DNA of 64,000 bases. Source: Actinopolyspora lacussalsi. Lineage in GTDB: Bacteria > Actinomycetota > Actinomycetes > Mycobacteriales > Pseudonocardiaceae. This document shows, piece by piece, positions 16,722 to 27,240 of this stretch. The notes under the pieces were generated by a model that ran no database searches, was not told where the DNA came from, and saw nothing but the letters and a program-made list of their open reading frames with translations. Location of the stretch: NCBI GenBank assembly GCA_030803735.1, contig JAURUC010000001.1, positions 3,551,501 to 3,615,500 on the forward strand, given 5' to 3'. Numbering within the stretch: the stretch's first letter is position 1; every line of letters starts with the position of its first letter. The position numbers and the translations under genes were made by a program.

Positions 16722-17252
16722 GTGGCACTTGCATCGCTGATCATCGTGTGTGCCGTCGTGATCGTCGCCGGTCTCGCCGCGCTGGTTCTGGGGTGGCGCG
16801 GGTTGCGCGGCACGCTGCCGCGCAACCGGTACGTGGGGGTGCGAACCCCGGCGGCGCTGCGTGACGACGAGACGTTCCGCCTGGCCAACCGGGTGGCCGC
16901 TCCGCCGATCCTCGCCGGCGGCACGATCGCCGTGGTGGTGGGCTGCTGCCTGGCCGCGCTGGGCGGCACCGGCACGGGATGGCTGATCACGGGAATCGGC
17001 GTGCTCGGCGCGCTGGTGCTGATCGTGGCCGGTGGCGTGCTCGGTGGGCGAGCGGCAGCGGCGGTGCCCGAGACCGCCCACGCGGCTTCCGGTTGTGCCG
17101 CCTGCTCCTCGGCCCCCGCGGGGAACATGTCCGAGCCGAGCGGTGGTGGCTGCGCCGCGGCGGGACTGTGCTCGGCGGCGGGAGGATGCTTCGCCGCCAC
17201 GGCTCCGGGAGCGAGCGGGAACGAGGGCACGGCCGAGCCGGACGGCCGGTGA
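16722..17252 (+). CDS. SdpI-family membrane protein with Cys-rich tail
   Basis: This 176-residue protein has three hydrophobic segments (about 3-24, 62-84, 90-110). The signature WRGLRGTLPRNRYVGVRTPA followed by ETFRLANRVAAP between the first two matches the SdpI/YhfL-type domain. SdpI in Bacillus gives immunity to a secreted killing factor, but most actinobacterial relatives have no assigned role. Unusually, the last 65 residues contain six cysteines (CAAC, GGGC, GLC, GGC), which could be disulphide-bonded or metal-binding. GTG 16722 is the start. It is convergent with the YqgE gene. Confidence 0.75.
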   Translation: MALASLIIVCAVVIVAGLAALVLGWRGLRGTLPRNRYVGVRTPAALRDDETFRLANRVAAPPILAGGTIAVVVGCCLAALGGTGTGWLITGIGVLGALVLIVAGGVLGGRAAAAVPETAHAASGCAACSSAPAGNMSEPSGGGCAAAGLCSAAGGCFAATAPGASGNEGTAEPDGR

Positions 17253-17347
17253 ACCGGGAGCACCCCGAGGTGGCGTCCATCGAGAGGCGCTCGTCCATCG
17301 GGAGAGACTGCCACGCCCCGAAGCGTGATCACAGGGTCACGGCAGTT

Positions 17348-17366
17348 CCCCGCTGCCCGAGCGGGG
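17348..17366. terminator. Hairpin between convergent SdpI and YqgE genes
   Basis: CCCCGCT-GCCCG-AGCGGGG forms a 7-bp stem with a 5-nt loop, 10 bp past the YqgE stop codon and 96 bp past the SdpI-family stop. It could serve both directions. Confidence 0.5.
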
Positions 17367-17375
17367 GCAACTCGC

Positions 17376-17948
17376 TCAGTTGAGCTGTACGTCCCCCGGA
17401 TGGGTGGCCAGGAAAGCCAGTGGCGGCCCCTGCCTGCGCAGCACCCTGGCCCACAGGTTCTCGTCGGGCGGCGCGATCACGTCTTCCGGCAGTGCCGGGA
17501 ACACGTGCCAGTCACCCCGGTCGATCTCGCCCGTCAGCTGCTGCTTGCCCCAGCCCGCGTAGCCCGCGAAGAACCGCATCCCGCGCGCCTGACCGGCCAG
17601 CTCGTCAGGGTCGCTGTCCAGATCCACCAGCCCTACCGGCCCGTTCACACCGACGATGTTGCTGAACTCCCCGGCGTCGACCCCGGTTCGCAGCGCGGCG
17701 AGGCAGATCGCGGTGCGCTGCTCGACGGGCCCGCCGACGAACAGCGACTGGGGTTCGCTCGCCAGCTCGCCCCACTTGGGCAGCACGTCGTGCACCGGTA
17801 TCTCGCTGGGCCGGTTGAGCACCACGCCGAGCGTGCCCTCGTCGTGGTGGTGAATGACGAAGACCACCGCACGGCTGAAGTTGTCGTCCTGCAGCGTGGG
17901 CGCCGCCACCAGCAGCGTCCCCGGTTTCACATCCGCGTCGGATCCCAC
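17376..17948 (-). CDS. YqgE/AlgH family protein
   Basis: This 190-residue cytoplasmic protein has family hallmarks: GTLLVAAPTLQDDNFSRAVVF at the N-terminus (a single-domain alpha/beta start), a HHDEGTLGVVLNRPS segment, and GYAGWGKQQL in the middle. AlgH/YqgE proteins are widespread and were linked to alginate regulation in Pseudomonas, but their molecular function is unknown. It lies between the SdpI-family gene (convergent) and pcnB (same strand, about 250 bp upstream). Length is normal. Confidence 0.85.
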   Translation of the reverse strand: MGSDADVKPGTLLVAAPTLQDDNFSRAVVFVIHHHDEGTLGVVLNRPSEIPVHDVLPKWGELASEPQSLFVGGPVEQRTAICLAALRTGVDAGEFSNIVGVNGPVGLVDLDSDPDELAGQARGMRFFAGYAGWGKQQLTGEIDRGDWHVFPALPEDVIAPPDENLWARVLRRQGPPLAFLATHPGDVQLN

Positions 17949-18153
17949 CCGCCCATGATCTCACTACCGGGCGGAGTTGGGGACCGGCCGTTCGTACCGA
18001 GGAGTGTCGAGGCGCCGATACCGCCGGGCGGCCCGGCGATCTCGCGAGAAATCGGCACTCGGCGACAGCGAGACGGAAGCGGCCACAACGAGACGGAAAC
18101 GACGAAAGCGATCGAGGGCACGAAGCCGGGAACAGTGAACGCGAGCCGGTAGC

Positions 18154-18186
18154 AGTGAGCACTACTACCGAACAGTGATGCTCACT
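18154..18186 (-). terminator. Hairpin downstream of the CCA-adding enzyme gene
   Basis: AGTGAGCA and TGCTCACT form a perfect 8-bp stem with a 17-nt loop, 11 bp past the pcnB stop on the minus strand. There is no T-tract. Confidence 0.45.
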
Positions 18187-18197
18187 AATAATGCCGA

Positions 18198-19760
18198 CTA
18201 CTGCTCCGGCGGCTCGACCCCCTGCTCACGGGCCCAGCGATGCAGTTCGGCTACCGCGTCCTCCCGCTCCAGCGGTCCCTGATCCAGCCGGACCTCCTTC
18301 AGATGGCGCCACGCCTGACCGACGAGCGGCCCCGGGCTGATCCCCAACAACCGGATGATCTCGTTGCCGTCCAGGTCCGGGCGGACCCGCGCCAGGTCCT
18401 CCTCCTCGGCGATGCGCTGGATGCGGGCCTCCAGGTCGTCGTAGGAGCGCTGCAGCGCCCGCGCCTTGCGCTTGTTGCGGGTGGTGCAGTCGGCGCGGAC
18501 CAGCTTGTGCAGCCGCCGCAGCAGATGCCCCGCGTCGTTGACGTAGCGACGCACCGCCGAATCGGTCCAGTTTCCCTCGCCGTAACCGTGGAATCGGAGG
18601 TGCAGGTACACGAGATCGGAGACGTCGGAAACGACTTCCTTGGAGTACCGCAGCGCACGAAGCCGCTTGCGGGCCATCTTGGCGCCGACGACCTCGTGGT
18701 GGTGAAAACTCACCCCGCCGCCCGGCTCGAAGCGCCGGGTGGCCGGTTTGCCGATGTCGTGCAGCAACGCGGCCAACCGCAGCACCAGATCCGGCTCGCC
18801 ATCGGGGTCCTCGGCCCGCTCCAGGTCGATGGCTTGATCCAGTACTACCAGTGAGTGGTAATAAACGTCCTTGTGCTGGTGGTGCTCGTCGATCTCCAGC
18901 CGCATCGCGGGCAGCTCGGGCAGCACGTGCTCGGCCAGACCGGTGTCGACCAGCAGTTCGATGCCGCGGCGGGGGTAGGTGCCGCAGAGCAGCTTGGAAA
19001 GCTCAGCCTGTATCCGTTCCGGAGTGATGCGCTCGATCTCGGCTGCCATCCGGCGCATCGCGTCCAGCACCCGTTCGGCGGGCTCGAACCCCAGCTGCGC
19101 CGCGAACCGGGCGGCACGCAACATCCGCAGCGGGTCGTCGGCGAAGGACTCCTCCGGTGGGGCGGGGGTGTCCAGCCGCTGCCGGACCGCGTCGCGCATC
19201 CCGCCGTGCGGATCGACGAACTCCCCGGAGATCGGTTCCACCGCCATCGCGTTGACCGTGAAGTCCCTGCGCAGCAGGTCACCGGAGATGGAGTCGCCGA
19301 AGACGACCTCGGGATTGCGGCTGGTGCGGTCGTAGGTGTCGGCCCGGAAGGTCGTGATCTCCACGGTCACGCCGCGCCGGTAGGCCCCCAGGGTGCCGAA
19401 CTCGATACCGGTGTCCCACACCGTCTCGGCCCAGTCGTCCAGCAGTCCGCGCACCCGCTCCGGCCGCGCGTCGGTGGTGAAGTCGAGATCCCCGCCGAAC
19501 CGTTCCAGCAGCACGTCGCGCACGCTGCCGCCCACGATGTAGAGGGAAAGCCCCTCGGCCGCGAACCGTTCGGCCAGTTCCCGAGCGGTCGGCACCAGTC
19601 GCGACAACTCCCGCACCACGTTGTGCTGCGCCGTCCGCACGGCGGTCACTTCGGGATCGTCGGTCCGCGCGGCGGAGTCGTGGGAACCCGCGGCGTCGAA
19701 AACGGAAGGGGACACGGCCGTCAGGGTATCGGCCCCCAATGAATCGACCACGGCGGTCAC
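18198..19760 (-). CDS. pcnB: CCA tRNA nucleotidyltransferase
   Basis: This 520-residue protein adds or repairs the 3' CCA end of tRNAs. The nucleotidyltransferase core has [18 protein letters not shown] and the catalytic carboxylates in [10 protein letters not shown] (about 75-100), then [11 protein letters not shown] and an RNA-binding head domain ([14 protein letters not shown]). A C-terminal HD domain includes [14 protein letters not shown] (about 325). The extra N-terminal roughly 40 residues are low-complexity. The GTG at 19760 is the longest start and shorter ones are possible. It is the orthologue in position of M. tuberculosis Rv3907c and is divergent from the NUDIX gene. Confidence 0.9.
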   Translation of the reverse strand: MTAVVDSLGADTLTAVSPSVFDAAGSHDSAARTDDPEVTAVRTAQHNVVRELSRLVPTARELAERFAAEGLSLYIVGGSVRDVLLERFGGDLDFTTDARPERVRGLLDDWAETVWDTGIEFGTLGAYRRGVTVEITTFRADTYDRTSRNPEVVFGDSISGDLLRRDFTVNAMAVEPISGEFVDPHGGMRDAVRQRLDTPAPPEESFADDPLRMLRAARFAAQLGFEPAERVLDAMRRMAAEIERITPERIQAELSKLLCGTYPRRGIELLVDTGLAEHVLPELPAMRLEIDEHHQHKDVYYHSLVVLDQAIDLERAEDPDGEPDLVLRLAALLHDIGKPATRRFEPGGGVSFHHHEVVGAKMARKRLRALRYSKEVVSDVSDLVYLHLRFHGYGEGNWTDSAVRRYVNDAGHLLRRLHKLVRADCTTRNKRKARALQRSYDDLEARIQRIAEEEDLARVRPDLDGNEIIRLLGISPGPLVGQAWRHLKEVRLDQGPLEREDAVAELHRWAREQGVEPPEQ

Positions 19761-20024
19761 CGCACCCGGCCCCTCGCGCGACGGACGCGCGTTCCGATCC
19801 GGTCGAGCGGCCGAGCCGGTACGGCGTCCCGGGCGGGAACTCGTGGGACGTCACCGCCGAACCGGAGTACGCACGGGACCGTGATCATTACTATGATCGC
19901 ATCGTTCGTCGCCCGAACGGGTGAGCCTGGATGGTCGAGGAGCGGAGGGCGGCGCCGATCGGAACGCGCCACGGCGGTCGTCGAGAACGACGGTTACCCG
20001 CCCGATCGCATTACCATCGGCTAC

Positions 20025-20558
20025 ATGCCCCCTCTGCCCGGTCGCTCCGGCGGCTCCCGATCCAAACGTCGGGGTCCGCGGCGGCGGCGCGGGCTGCGGA
20101 CCGTGGACGAGACCTCCGCCGGTGGGCTGGTCGTCGACGGGAGCTGGGAGAACGCTGCCGTCATCGGACGTTCCGACCGGCGGGGTCGGTTGCTGTGGTC
20201 CCTGCCCAAGGGCCACATCGAGACCGGCGAAACACCGGAGGAGACCGCCGCGCGAGAAGTCTCCGAGGAGACGGGCATCATCGGACGGGTAATCCGCCCG
20301 ATCGGGACGATCGACTACTGGTTCGTCGCGGACAACCGGCGGGTGCACAAGACCGTGCACCACTTCCTGCTGGTGGCCATGGGCGGCGATCTTTCCGACG
20401 AGGACGTGGAGGTCACCGAGGTGGCGTGGATGCCGCTTGGTGAGCTGGACAAAGCTCTGGCCTACGCCGACGAGCGCAGGCTCGTCCAGCACGCGATCGC
20501 GCTGTTCGGTCCCGGGGCGGGCAGCGCGGAGTTCGGCACCGGAACGGAGCACGGATGA
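20025..20558 (+). CDS. NUDIX hydrolase (MutT4 position)
   Basis: This 177-residue protein has an Arg/Lys-rich N-terminal tail (residues 7-25) and a Nudix domain. The full Nudix box is at residues 63-85, from GHIETGE to REVSEETGI, with all metal-binding Glu residues present. It would hydrolyse a nucleoside diphosphate-linked substrate; the specificity is not readable. ATG 20025 begins [10 protein letters not shown] as in mycobacterial MutT4 (Rv3908), and upstream in-frame codons lack family similarity. The stop overlaps the DUF6049 start (ATGA), so the two are translationally coupled. Confidence 0.85.
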   Translation: MPPLPGRSGGSRSKRRGPRRRRGLRTVDETSAGGLVVDGSWENAAVIGRSDRRGRLLWSLPKGHIETGETPEETAAREVSEETGIIGRVIRPIGTIDYWFVADNRRVHKTVHHFLLVAMGGDLSDEDVEVTEVAWMPLGELDKALAYADERRLVQHAIALFGPGAGSAEFGTGTEHG

Positions 20559-23002
20559 TCCGCGGCCCCGGTCACGCACGAAAGCCGCGCGGCGCACGGA
20601 TCCGGTTACGGGCGGGGCTGCTGCTCGTGGTGAGCGCCCTGCTCGCCGCGTTGGCCCCCGTGACCACCCCGGTGGCCGAGGCACAGCCCACCGAGCGGAT
20701 CGACATCACCGTGTCCACGGTCACGCCACAGCTGGTTCGGAATGATTCGTCGAACACGCTGACGATCAGCGGAACCATTCACAACACCAGCGACAGCACC
20801 CTGCGCGACCTGGAGATGCGACTGCAGCGCGGCAAGGCCCGCGCCACCCGTGCCAGCGTGCTCAAGGCACTGCGGGACCGGGCGTCCACCGCAGTGGTGC
20901 GGACCAGGTTCGAGCCGGTCGCCACGAGACTGGCAGCGGGTGCCCGGACCGACTTCGAACTACGGGTGACGCTGAGCGGCGCGGACTCCCGATCGCTGCG
21001 CGTCGGCTCCCCGGGAATCTATCCGCTGCTGCTCAACGTCAACGGTGAGCTTCCCTCCCAACGCCGGGCCCGCGTCGGCTCCACCCGGTTCATGCTGCCC
21101 GTGCTCTCACCTCCGGGAGGATCCCCGGCGGCCCCTTCCGAGAGCACGCCGGTGACCACGCTGATACCGCTGATCGACTACCCGAGGATGATCCAGCAGC
21201 GGCTGCCCGGACGGCCGACCATCCTCACCGACGACCGACTCGCCCGATCGCTGGCGCCGGGCGGCAGGCTGCACGGCCTGGTCCGGGCGGTGTCCGAGGA
21301 AGTCCCCCCGGACGAACCGCTGGGCAAGGGACTGTGCTTCGCGATAGACCCGGACCTGATCGTCACGGCGAAAGCCATGGCCGAGGGCTACCGGGTACGC
21401 CGGGACAACGGCGACACGGTGCGGGGAACCGGTTCGGAAGTCGCCAGGACCTGGCTGGACGAGCTGCGGTCGGTGACCCAGGACCGCTGCGTGATCTCGA
21501 TGCCCTACAGCGACACGGACGTGGTGGCGCTGGGGCGTGCGGAGCTGCCCGAACTGATCGAGAACTCACTCGACGGCGCGGACGCGGTGAGCGAGGAACT
21601 GGGCGTCGAGGTCCGCGAGGACGTCCTCTGGCCGGTGGACGGAGCGCTGGACGAACCGGCCGCCTCCCAGCTCGCCGACACCGCGGTGAACAAGGTGCTG
21701 CTGCACCCCGACTCACTGGCGAGCACCGACGGGTCGCTGCGGCCGGCACGGCTGAGCACCGCGAACTCCGACTACACGCCGAGCGCTCGGCTGATCGACC
21801 CGCTGGTGGCCGACGCGCTCAACCCCATGCGCGGGCAGAGCGCCGCCAACTCGACCCAGCTCTCCCCGCCGGGTGACGCCACTCCAGCACTGCTGGACGG
21901 CCTGGCGAGCCTGACGTTCCGCTCCCGGAACGCGGCGGTGCCCGGCACCACGCTCATCGCCCCGCCCCGTCGCTGGAATCCGAATGAGGGGGAGCTGCGC
22001 GACTTCCTCTCGGGACTGCGAACACTGCGGGACGCCGGGTTCGTGCGGCCGACGGCCCTGCCCGAGCCCGGTGACGGCTCGGCGGAGCGGGGAGCGGCCG
22101 GAACGCGGGAGCAGTCCGCCGGGAACGCTACCCGGCAGGTGGCGCTCGCCTATCCGGCGAGCAGCGCCGCCGACGAGATCCCGCAACGGGTACTCGACGA
22201 GCTCGCGGCGCAGAACCGCAAGGTCGGCCGGTTCTACCGGGCCGCGGCGCGTGAACCCGCCAAGAACGTCGACCCGGCCAGCGTGACCACACCACTGCGC
22301 AACGGCCTGTTGCGCGGCGCCTCCAGCGCATGGCGGGGTGAGAGCGGCACCGCCCGGAAATGGGTGGAAACGGCGGAGCGCACCCTGCGGGGGATCCTCG
22401 GCAGCGTTCGGCTGGGGGATCCGAAGCCGATCTCCCTGACGTCGAGCAACGGCAAACTGCCCGTGACGGTGGTCAACGACCTGCCGGTGACCATATGGTT
22501 CGAGCTGCACGTGGACAGCCCACGCGGGGTGAGCGTGGACGATCTCGGCAGGTTGAAGGTTCCCGCCAACGGCAAACGCCAGTTCCTGCCGAAGCTGCAC
22601 GCCGAGCGGGCGGGCAAGTTCACCGTGGATGTGACGATGCGCACCGAGGGGGGCACGAAACTGGGCAGGACCCAGCGCATCCGGGTGAACTCGAACGCCT
22701 ACGGCACGGTTTCGCTGATCATCACGATCAGCGGTGCGGCGCTGCTCGTGCTGCTTTCCGGCAGACGTATCGTCCGCCGGATCAGGGGCCGCAACGGCAC
22801 CACCACGCCGAACGGTCCCACCGGGACAGCGGCGGAACAGCCTGGTCCGAACGGGAGTGAGCCACCCGACACTCCGCCGAACTCGCCCGAAACGAAGAAT
22901 GCGGACGAAACGGCCGAAACACCGCTCGGCTCGGCGGACGACACCCGAACGGACGGCGCGGCCGACCGCCCGACCACCGAAAATGATCCACAGCAGAGCT
23001 GA
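20555..23002 (+). CDS. DUF6049 family secreted/membrane-anchored protein
   Basis: This 815-residue protein has a signal or anchor segment (about residues 13-38) after an Arg-rich start. A large extracellular region follows with an N-terminal beta-sandwich-like part ([20 protein letters not shown]). A C-terminal membrane helix (about 718-740) precedes a basic stop-transfer and an acidic, disordered cytoplasmic tail. It corresponds to Rv3909, an essential mycobacterial protein of unknown function always found next to murJ. The context suggests a role in peptidoglycan precursor export or in partnership with MurJ, which remains inference. It overlaps the NUDIX gene by 4 bp. Confidence 0.85.
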   Translation: MIRGPGHARKPRGARIRLRAGLLLVVSALLAALAPVTTPVAEAQPTERIDITVSTVTPQLVRNDSSNTLTISGTIHNTSDSTLRDLEMRLQRGKARATRASVLKALRDRASTAVVRTRFEPVATRLAAGARTDFELRVTLSGADSRSLRVGSPGIYPLLLNVNGELPSQRRARVGSTRFMLPVLSPPGGSPAAPSESTPVTTLIPLIDYPRMIQQRLPGRPTILTDDRLARSLAPGGRLHGLVRAVSEEVPPDEPLGKGLCFAIDPDLIVTAKAMAEGYRVRRDNGDTVRGTGSEVARTWLDELRSVTQDRCVISMPYSDTDVVALGRAELPELIENSLDGADAVSEELGVEVREDVLWPVDGALDEPAASQLADTAVNKVLLHPDSLASTDGSLRPARLSTANSDYTPSARLIDPLVADALNPMRGQSAANSTQLSPPGDATPALLDGLASLTFRSRNAAVPGTTLIAPPRRWNPNEGELRDFLSGLRTLRDAGFVRPTALPEPGDGSAERGAAGTREQSAGNATRQVALAYPASSAADEIPQRVLDELAAQNRKVGRFYRAAAREPAKNVDPASVTTPLRNGLLRGASSAWRGESGTARKWVETAERTLRGILGSVRLGDPKPISLTSSNGKLPVTVVNDLPVTIWFELHVDSPRGVSVDDLGRLKVPANGKRQFLPKLHAERAGKFTVDVTMRTEGGTKLGRTQRIRVNSNAYGTVSLIITISGAALLVLLSGRRIVRRIRGRNGTTTPNGPTGTAAEQPGPNGSEPPDTPPNSPETKNADETAETPLGSADDTRTDGAADRPTTENDPQQS

Positions 23003-23226
23003 GACCCTTTGACCCGAGCCCTGTGCACAGCGTCGCGATCAGTTTCCGGGCGCACCGGAACACGGCGGTTCCCGGGAGCTCGCGGGCTCCGGGAACGCAC
23101 CGGTCATCGGAGAGGCCCGCTCGTCGGAGGCACCGGTCGCGGGTCGGTGAGTGCACGGTGAGCACCTCGCCGGATCGGGGCCCGCCCACCCGTAACGGCG
23201 AGCCATCAGGTGACGCGGCCTCAGCT

Positions 23227-23240
23227 AACCTGGCCAGGTT
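23227..23240. promoter_or_regulatory. 14-bp palindrome upstream of murJ
   Basis: AACCTGGCCAGGTT is a perfect palindrome 41 bp before the murJ GTG. Its position fits an operator in the murJ promoter region. The 279-bp gap 23003-23281 otherwise shows no gene. Confidence 0.4.
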
Positions 23241-23281
23241 GCACACGTACGGGTGAGCATGCCGATCGAAGGAATGAGTTG

Positions 23282-25198
23282 GTGAACGGAGACAACCGCA
23301 CCGGAGCCCTCGGTTCGCGAGGAGGACCCGGTGGGGAGGACGCTCACCCGACAGAACCGCTCCCACGGATGACCGGTTTCCCGGCGCCTCCCACCTCGGC
23401 ACCGAACACGGACGCCTCCGACAACGCCGCGGAGCTGACCCAACCGATACCGACCGTCGGCCACGGCCCCGGCAATGTCCGGGCCGAGCAGCACACCGAG
23501 GTCATACCCAGCGTCGACGACAGGGCCGAGCGCTTGACTCCCGATCCGGAAACCGCCCGCGCCCAGGAAGACGAAACTTCCGAACCCCGGCACAGCGGCG
23601 GCAAGAAGTCGCTGCTCAAAGCCAGCGGATCGATGGCGATCGCCACGCTGATCAGCCGGATCACCGGATTCGGCTGGAAACTGGTGCTGGCCTACACCAT
23701 CGGGTTCAGCGTCGCCAACGACTCGTTCACCGTCGCCAACACGCTGCCGACCAGCATTTTCGAACTGCTCATCGGTGGTGTGCTCACCAGCGTGATCGTT
23801 CCGGTGCTGGTGCGGGCGCAGAAGTCCGACGCCGACGGCGGGCAGGAGTACGTGCGCAAGCTGCTGGCCGCCTCGGGACTTGTGCTGGTGGTGGGCACCC
23901 TGGTGTCCCTGCTCGCCGCACCGGGACTGGTCTGGCTGTACATGGGCGACTCCGACAAGGCCAACCCGGAACTGGCCACGGCTTTCGCCTACCTGCTGCT
24001 GCCCCAGATCCTGTGCTACGGCGCCAGCGCGCTGTTCGGCGCGCTGCTGCAGTCCAAGCAGATCTTCGGCCCGCCCGCCTGGGCGCCGGTGATGAACAAC
24101 GTGGTCATCCTCGCCACGCTCGGCGTCTACACCATGCTGCCCGGCGAACTGACCGTGAATCCGGTGCGGATGACCGACGCGCACCTGCTGACCCTGGGGA
24201 TCGGCGTCAGCTGCGGTGTGCTGGCGCAGGCGTTCGTACAACTTCCGGCGCTGCGCAGAACCGGGCTGAGTTTCGTCCCCAGATTGGGCTGGGACTCCCG
24301 GCTGTCCGAGTTCGGCGGGATGACGCTGTGGATGCTGGGCTACGTCGGGGTCAGCCAGGTGGGGTTGCTGGCGTTGTCCCGCGTGGCCACCGCAGCCGAC
24401 CCTGGCGCGTGGTCCATCTACAACTACGTGTGGATGCTGCTGCAGCTGCCCTACGGGGTGATCGGGTTCTCGGTGATGACGGCGATCCTGCCGCGCATGA
24501 GCGCGGCCGCCGCGGACGGGGACAACGAGCGGATGGTCGGTGACCTCTCGCTGGGCAACCGGCTCTCCACCGTCTCGCTGCTGCCGATCAGCGCGGTGAT
24601 GACCGCACTCGGCGTGCCGATCGCCATGGCGCTGTTCTCCGTCAGGGACGGCATCGGCTCGGTCGAGCAGCTCGGAGTCGCGCTGGCCGTCTCCTCGTTC
24701 GGCGTGCTGCCCTTCGCGATCACCATGATGCAGATGCGCGCCTTCTACGCCCTGAAGGACGCGCGGACCCCCACGCTGATCATGGTCGTGATGACCGTTG
24801 TGAAGGTGTTACTCGCGATCGGGGTGGCCGGTGTGCTGCCCGAGGAGAGCGTCGTCCTGGGGATAACGTTCACGAACTCGTTCACCTTCGTCATCGGTTC
24901 GCTCGTCGGCGAGCTCTGGCTGCGGACTCGACTGGGCCCACTCGGCACCCGCCGTTTTCTGAGCACTTTGGGCAGAACGCTGGTGGCCTCCGTGGCGGGC
25001 GGCGCACTGGCCTGGCTGGTCAGCACCGGTATCGACACGGTTGTTCCCGGCGACGCCGGCGCCGTGATCGGGTGGCTGCAGGTGGTGTTCGGCGGCACTA
25101 TCGGACTGGCCGCCATCTTCGGCGTGATGTGGGTGCTGCGGGTTCGGGAACTCCAACCCGCGTTCAACCGAATTACGGGTCTGCTGCGTCGCCGCTGA
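23282..25198 (+). CDS. murJ: Lipid II flippase MurJ
   Basis: This 638-residue protein has a cytoplasmic Pro/Glu-rich N-terminal extension of about 110 residues and then the MATE-like MurJ core. The core runs from SLLKASGSMAIATLISRITGFG to about 14 hydrophobic segments, including PTSIFELLIGGVLTSVIVPV and LLLPQILCYGASALFGALL. MurJ flips lipid II across the membrane for peptidoglycan synthesis. GTG 23282 has GAAGGA 8 bases upstream. Unlike M. tuberculosis MviN (Rv3910), the pseudokinase region is not fused but encoded by the next gene. Confidence 0.93.
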   Translation: MNGDNRTGALGSRGGPGGEDAHPTEPLPRMTGFPAPPTSAPNTDASDNAAELTQPIPTVGHGPGNVRAEQHTEVIPSVDDRAERLTPDPETARAQEDETSEPRHSGGKKSLLKASGSMAIATLISRITGFGWKLVLAYTIGFSVANDSFTVANTLPTSIFELLIGGVLTSVIVPVLVRAQKSDADGGQEYVRKLLAASGLVLVVGTLVSLLAAPGLVWLYMGDSDKANPELATAFAYLLLPQILCYGASALFGALLQSKQIFGPPAWAPVMNNVVILATLGVYTMLPGELTVNPVRMTDAHLLTLGIGVSCGVLAQAFVQLPALRRTGLSFVPRLGWDSRLSEFGGMTLWMLGYVGVSQVGLLALSRVATAADPGAWSIYNYVWMLLQLPYGVIGFSVMTAILPRMSAAAADGDNERMVGDLSLGNRLSTVSLLPISAVMTALGVPIAMALFSVRDGIGSVEQLGVALAVSSFGVLPFAITMMQMRAFYALKDARTPTLIMVVMTVVKVLLAIGVAGVLPEESVVLGITFTNSFTFVIGSLVGELWLRTRLGPLGTRRFLSTLGRTLVASVAGGALAWLVSTGIDTVVPGDAGAVIGWLQVVFGGTIGLAAIFGVMWVLRVRELQPAFNRITGLLRRR

Positions 25199-25335
25199 CG
25201 GCGGTGTCACGTACTCTCGAACGGGGAGTCTCTACGGCGGGGCGGACGGGATCATCGTGGACTACGGCCGTCCTTGCACGAGCGGGGTTCGCGTTCGGCG
25301 ACCCTTTGCCGACGGGAAGAATCGGGAGACGGCAG

Positions 25336-26979
25336 GTGAGCGGAAAACCGACCGAGCAGCCGGGTGCCGGACAGCACGAGGACACGATTCACAACGAGCG
25401 AACCGTGCGTCGGGAGGACACTACGAGTACGGCACACGCATCCGAGCAGCGACTCGCGCCGGGCGCGGTACTCGATCACGGACGATATCGGCTGCTCGCC
25501 AAGGTCGGTTCGGACAGTCGTTGCAACGCTCAGCTCTGGCGGGCCAAGGACGGCGTCCTCGGACGCGACGTCTCCCTGACGATCATCGTCGGGGACAGCA
25601 CCGACACCACCCAGACCTCGGACGCGCGCCGCACGCTGGAACGCGCGATGCACGCCAGCACTTTCAACCACGTCGGAGTGGCCAGGGTGCTCGACGTGGT
25701 CAGCAGCGCTCCCGGCGATCCGGACGGCGTGCTGGGCATCGTGATAGCGGAGTGGACCCACGGCAGCGACCTGACCGAGTTGATCTCCGACGGTCCGCTG
25801 GCCCCGGGTACCGCCGCCAGGCTGCTGCAACCACTGGCCGCCGCCGTGGAAGCGGCGCACCACGCGGGACTGGTGCTGGGCATCGACCACCCGCAGCGGG
25901 TGCGGGTCACCGGCGACGGCGAGATCCGGATGGCGTTTCCGGGGCCGATGCCGGACGCGGGTTCCGGGGAGGACGTGCGCGGGCTGGGCGCCGTGCTCTA
26001 CCTGCTGCTGACCGGCCGCTGGGCGCTTTCCGGCAGTCCGGAGGGCGTCTCCTCCGCACCGGCGGGACCCGACGGGACCGTCGTCTCACCCCGCACGCTG
26101 CGCCCGGCCATCCCGCTGGAACTGTCAACGGTGGCGGTGCGCGCACTGGGCAGTCCGGAGTCGAACGGCACCACCGGCGGCGTACGAACCGGGGCGGCGG
26201 TGCTGCGGGTGCTGGAGCAGTACGCACAGCAGGACGCGGGTGAAGCCGTGATGCACTCGGCACCGGCGGGGGTGGAGGCTCGCGGTGACGACGTCTGGCA
26301 ACGCGAGGACCCCAAACCCGACCCGGGCAGACGGCGCAAGCTGATCTACGGGGTCGGGGCCGTGGCCGTGGTGACGCTCTTCGTGGTCAGCTGGCTGGCC
26401 GCCATGCTGATCGGCATGTTCGTGGGCCCCGAGAAGACCTCGGGCCCCAACCAGATCGTCGGTGGGGAGACGAACAGCGACTCGCAACAGCAGCCGTCGT
26501 CCAGCTCGGAGGAGAGCTCCGCGCCCCCACCGAAACCGCTCGCGGTGACCGGCTCGGACGTGTTCGTCACCGAGCAGGACCGGGACAACCGGGACGAGGT
26601 CGACCTGTTGCACGACGGTGACGAGGGCACCAGCTGGCAGACCGACGGCTACAACGACCAGCTCGGAACCGGTTTCAAGAGCGGTATCGGCATCGTGCTC
26701 ACGTTGGAGAACCCCTCGCAACTCACCGAAGTGGACGTCACTTCCCCCAGTTCGGGGACCGAACTGGAGATCCGTGCGGCGTCCGACGACTCCCCGGAGC
26801 TGTCGAGCGCGAAGGTGATCGGCGAGGGTGAGCTCAGCGACGGAACCACCACCATCCCGGTGAAAACCGACGAGTCCACTTCGCACGTGCTCGTCTGGAT
26901 CACCGAGCTGTCCCAGGACGACCGCTACAGCTCCGAGATCGAGGAGATCGAGCTGCGCGGCAGCAACGGGCAGGCCTGA
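25336..26979 (+). CDS. Pseudokinase with transmembrane helix and extracellular discoidin-like domain
   Basis: This 547-residue protein contains a Ser/Thr-kinase-like fold (about 45-300: GAVLDHGRYRLLAKVG, then LLQPLAAAVEAAHHAGLVLG). The catalytic HRD is replaced (GIDHPQRV) and there is no DFG. It also has a membrane helix (about 335-360) and an extracellular C-terminal beta domain (from DVFVTEQD, with TSWQTDGYND). This is the domain order of the C-terminal half of mycobacterial MviN, where PknB phosphorylation of the pseudokinase recruits the FHA protein FhaA to restrain MurJ. The GTG at 25336 follows GGGAG by 7 bases. The roughly 90 residues upstream in frame overlap murJ and are not used. 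Confidence 0.85.
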   Translation: MSGKPTEQPGAGQHEDTIHNERTVRREDTTSTAHASEQRLAPGAVLDHGRYRLLAKVGSDSRCNAQLWRAKDGVLGRDVSLTIIVGDSTDTTQTSDARRTLERAMHASTFNHVGVARVLDVVSSAPGDPDGVLGIVIAEWTHGSDLTELISDGPLAPGTAARLLQPLAAAVEAAHHAGLVLGIDHPQRVRVTGDGEIRMAFPGPMPDAGSGEDVRGLGAVLYLLLTGRWALSGSPEGVSSAPAGPDGTVVSPRTLRPAIPLELSTVAVRALGSPESNGTTGGVRTGAAVLRVLEQYAQQDAGEAVMHSAPAGVEARGDDVWQREDPKPDPGRRRKLIYGVGAVAVVTLFVVSWLAAMLIGMFVGPEKTSGPNQIVGGETNSDSQQQPSSSSEESSAPPPKPLAVTGSDVFVTEQDRDNRDEVDLLHDGDEGTSWQTDGYNDQLGTGFKSGIGIVLTLENPSQLTEVDVTSPSSGTELEIRAASDDSPELSSAKVIGEGELSDGTTTIPVKTDESTSHVLVWITELSQDDRYSSEIEEIELRGSNGQA

Positions 26980-27240
26980 TTCGATCGTCGCGCGCGACCG
27001 GTCCCGGGGCCGGGCTCTCCCCGTCGCGGGGCGAGAGCCCGCCGGGCGGGGAGGCGCCGAGCGGATGGGCGCCGCCGGTTCCGGGCCGTTTCACGTCCCA
27101 CCACCGACAGGGCGCGGGATCGGGGGGGGGATCGCGGCGACAACGCCTGACGGCGCGGGGAAGTCCACTGCGGTGGGACGGGAGGCGCTCTGACCAATCT
27201 GGTGGATGTGTAACAGCGCATAATCAGTAGGGTTCGTGGC

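Noticed and set aside
25072..25335. N-terminal extension of the pseudokinase gene into murJ
   Set aside because: Codons before GTG 25336 overlap murJ out of frame and show no family similarity, while GGGAG is placed correctly for 25336.
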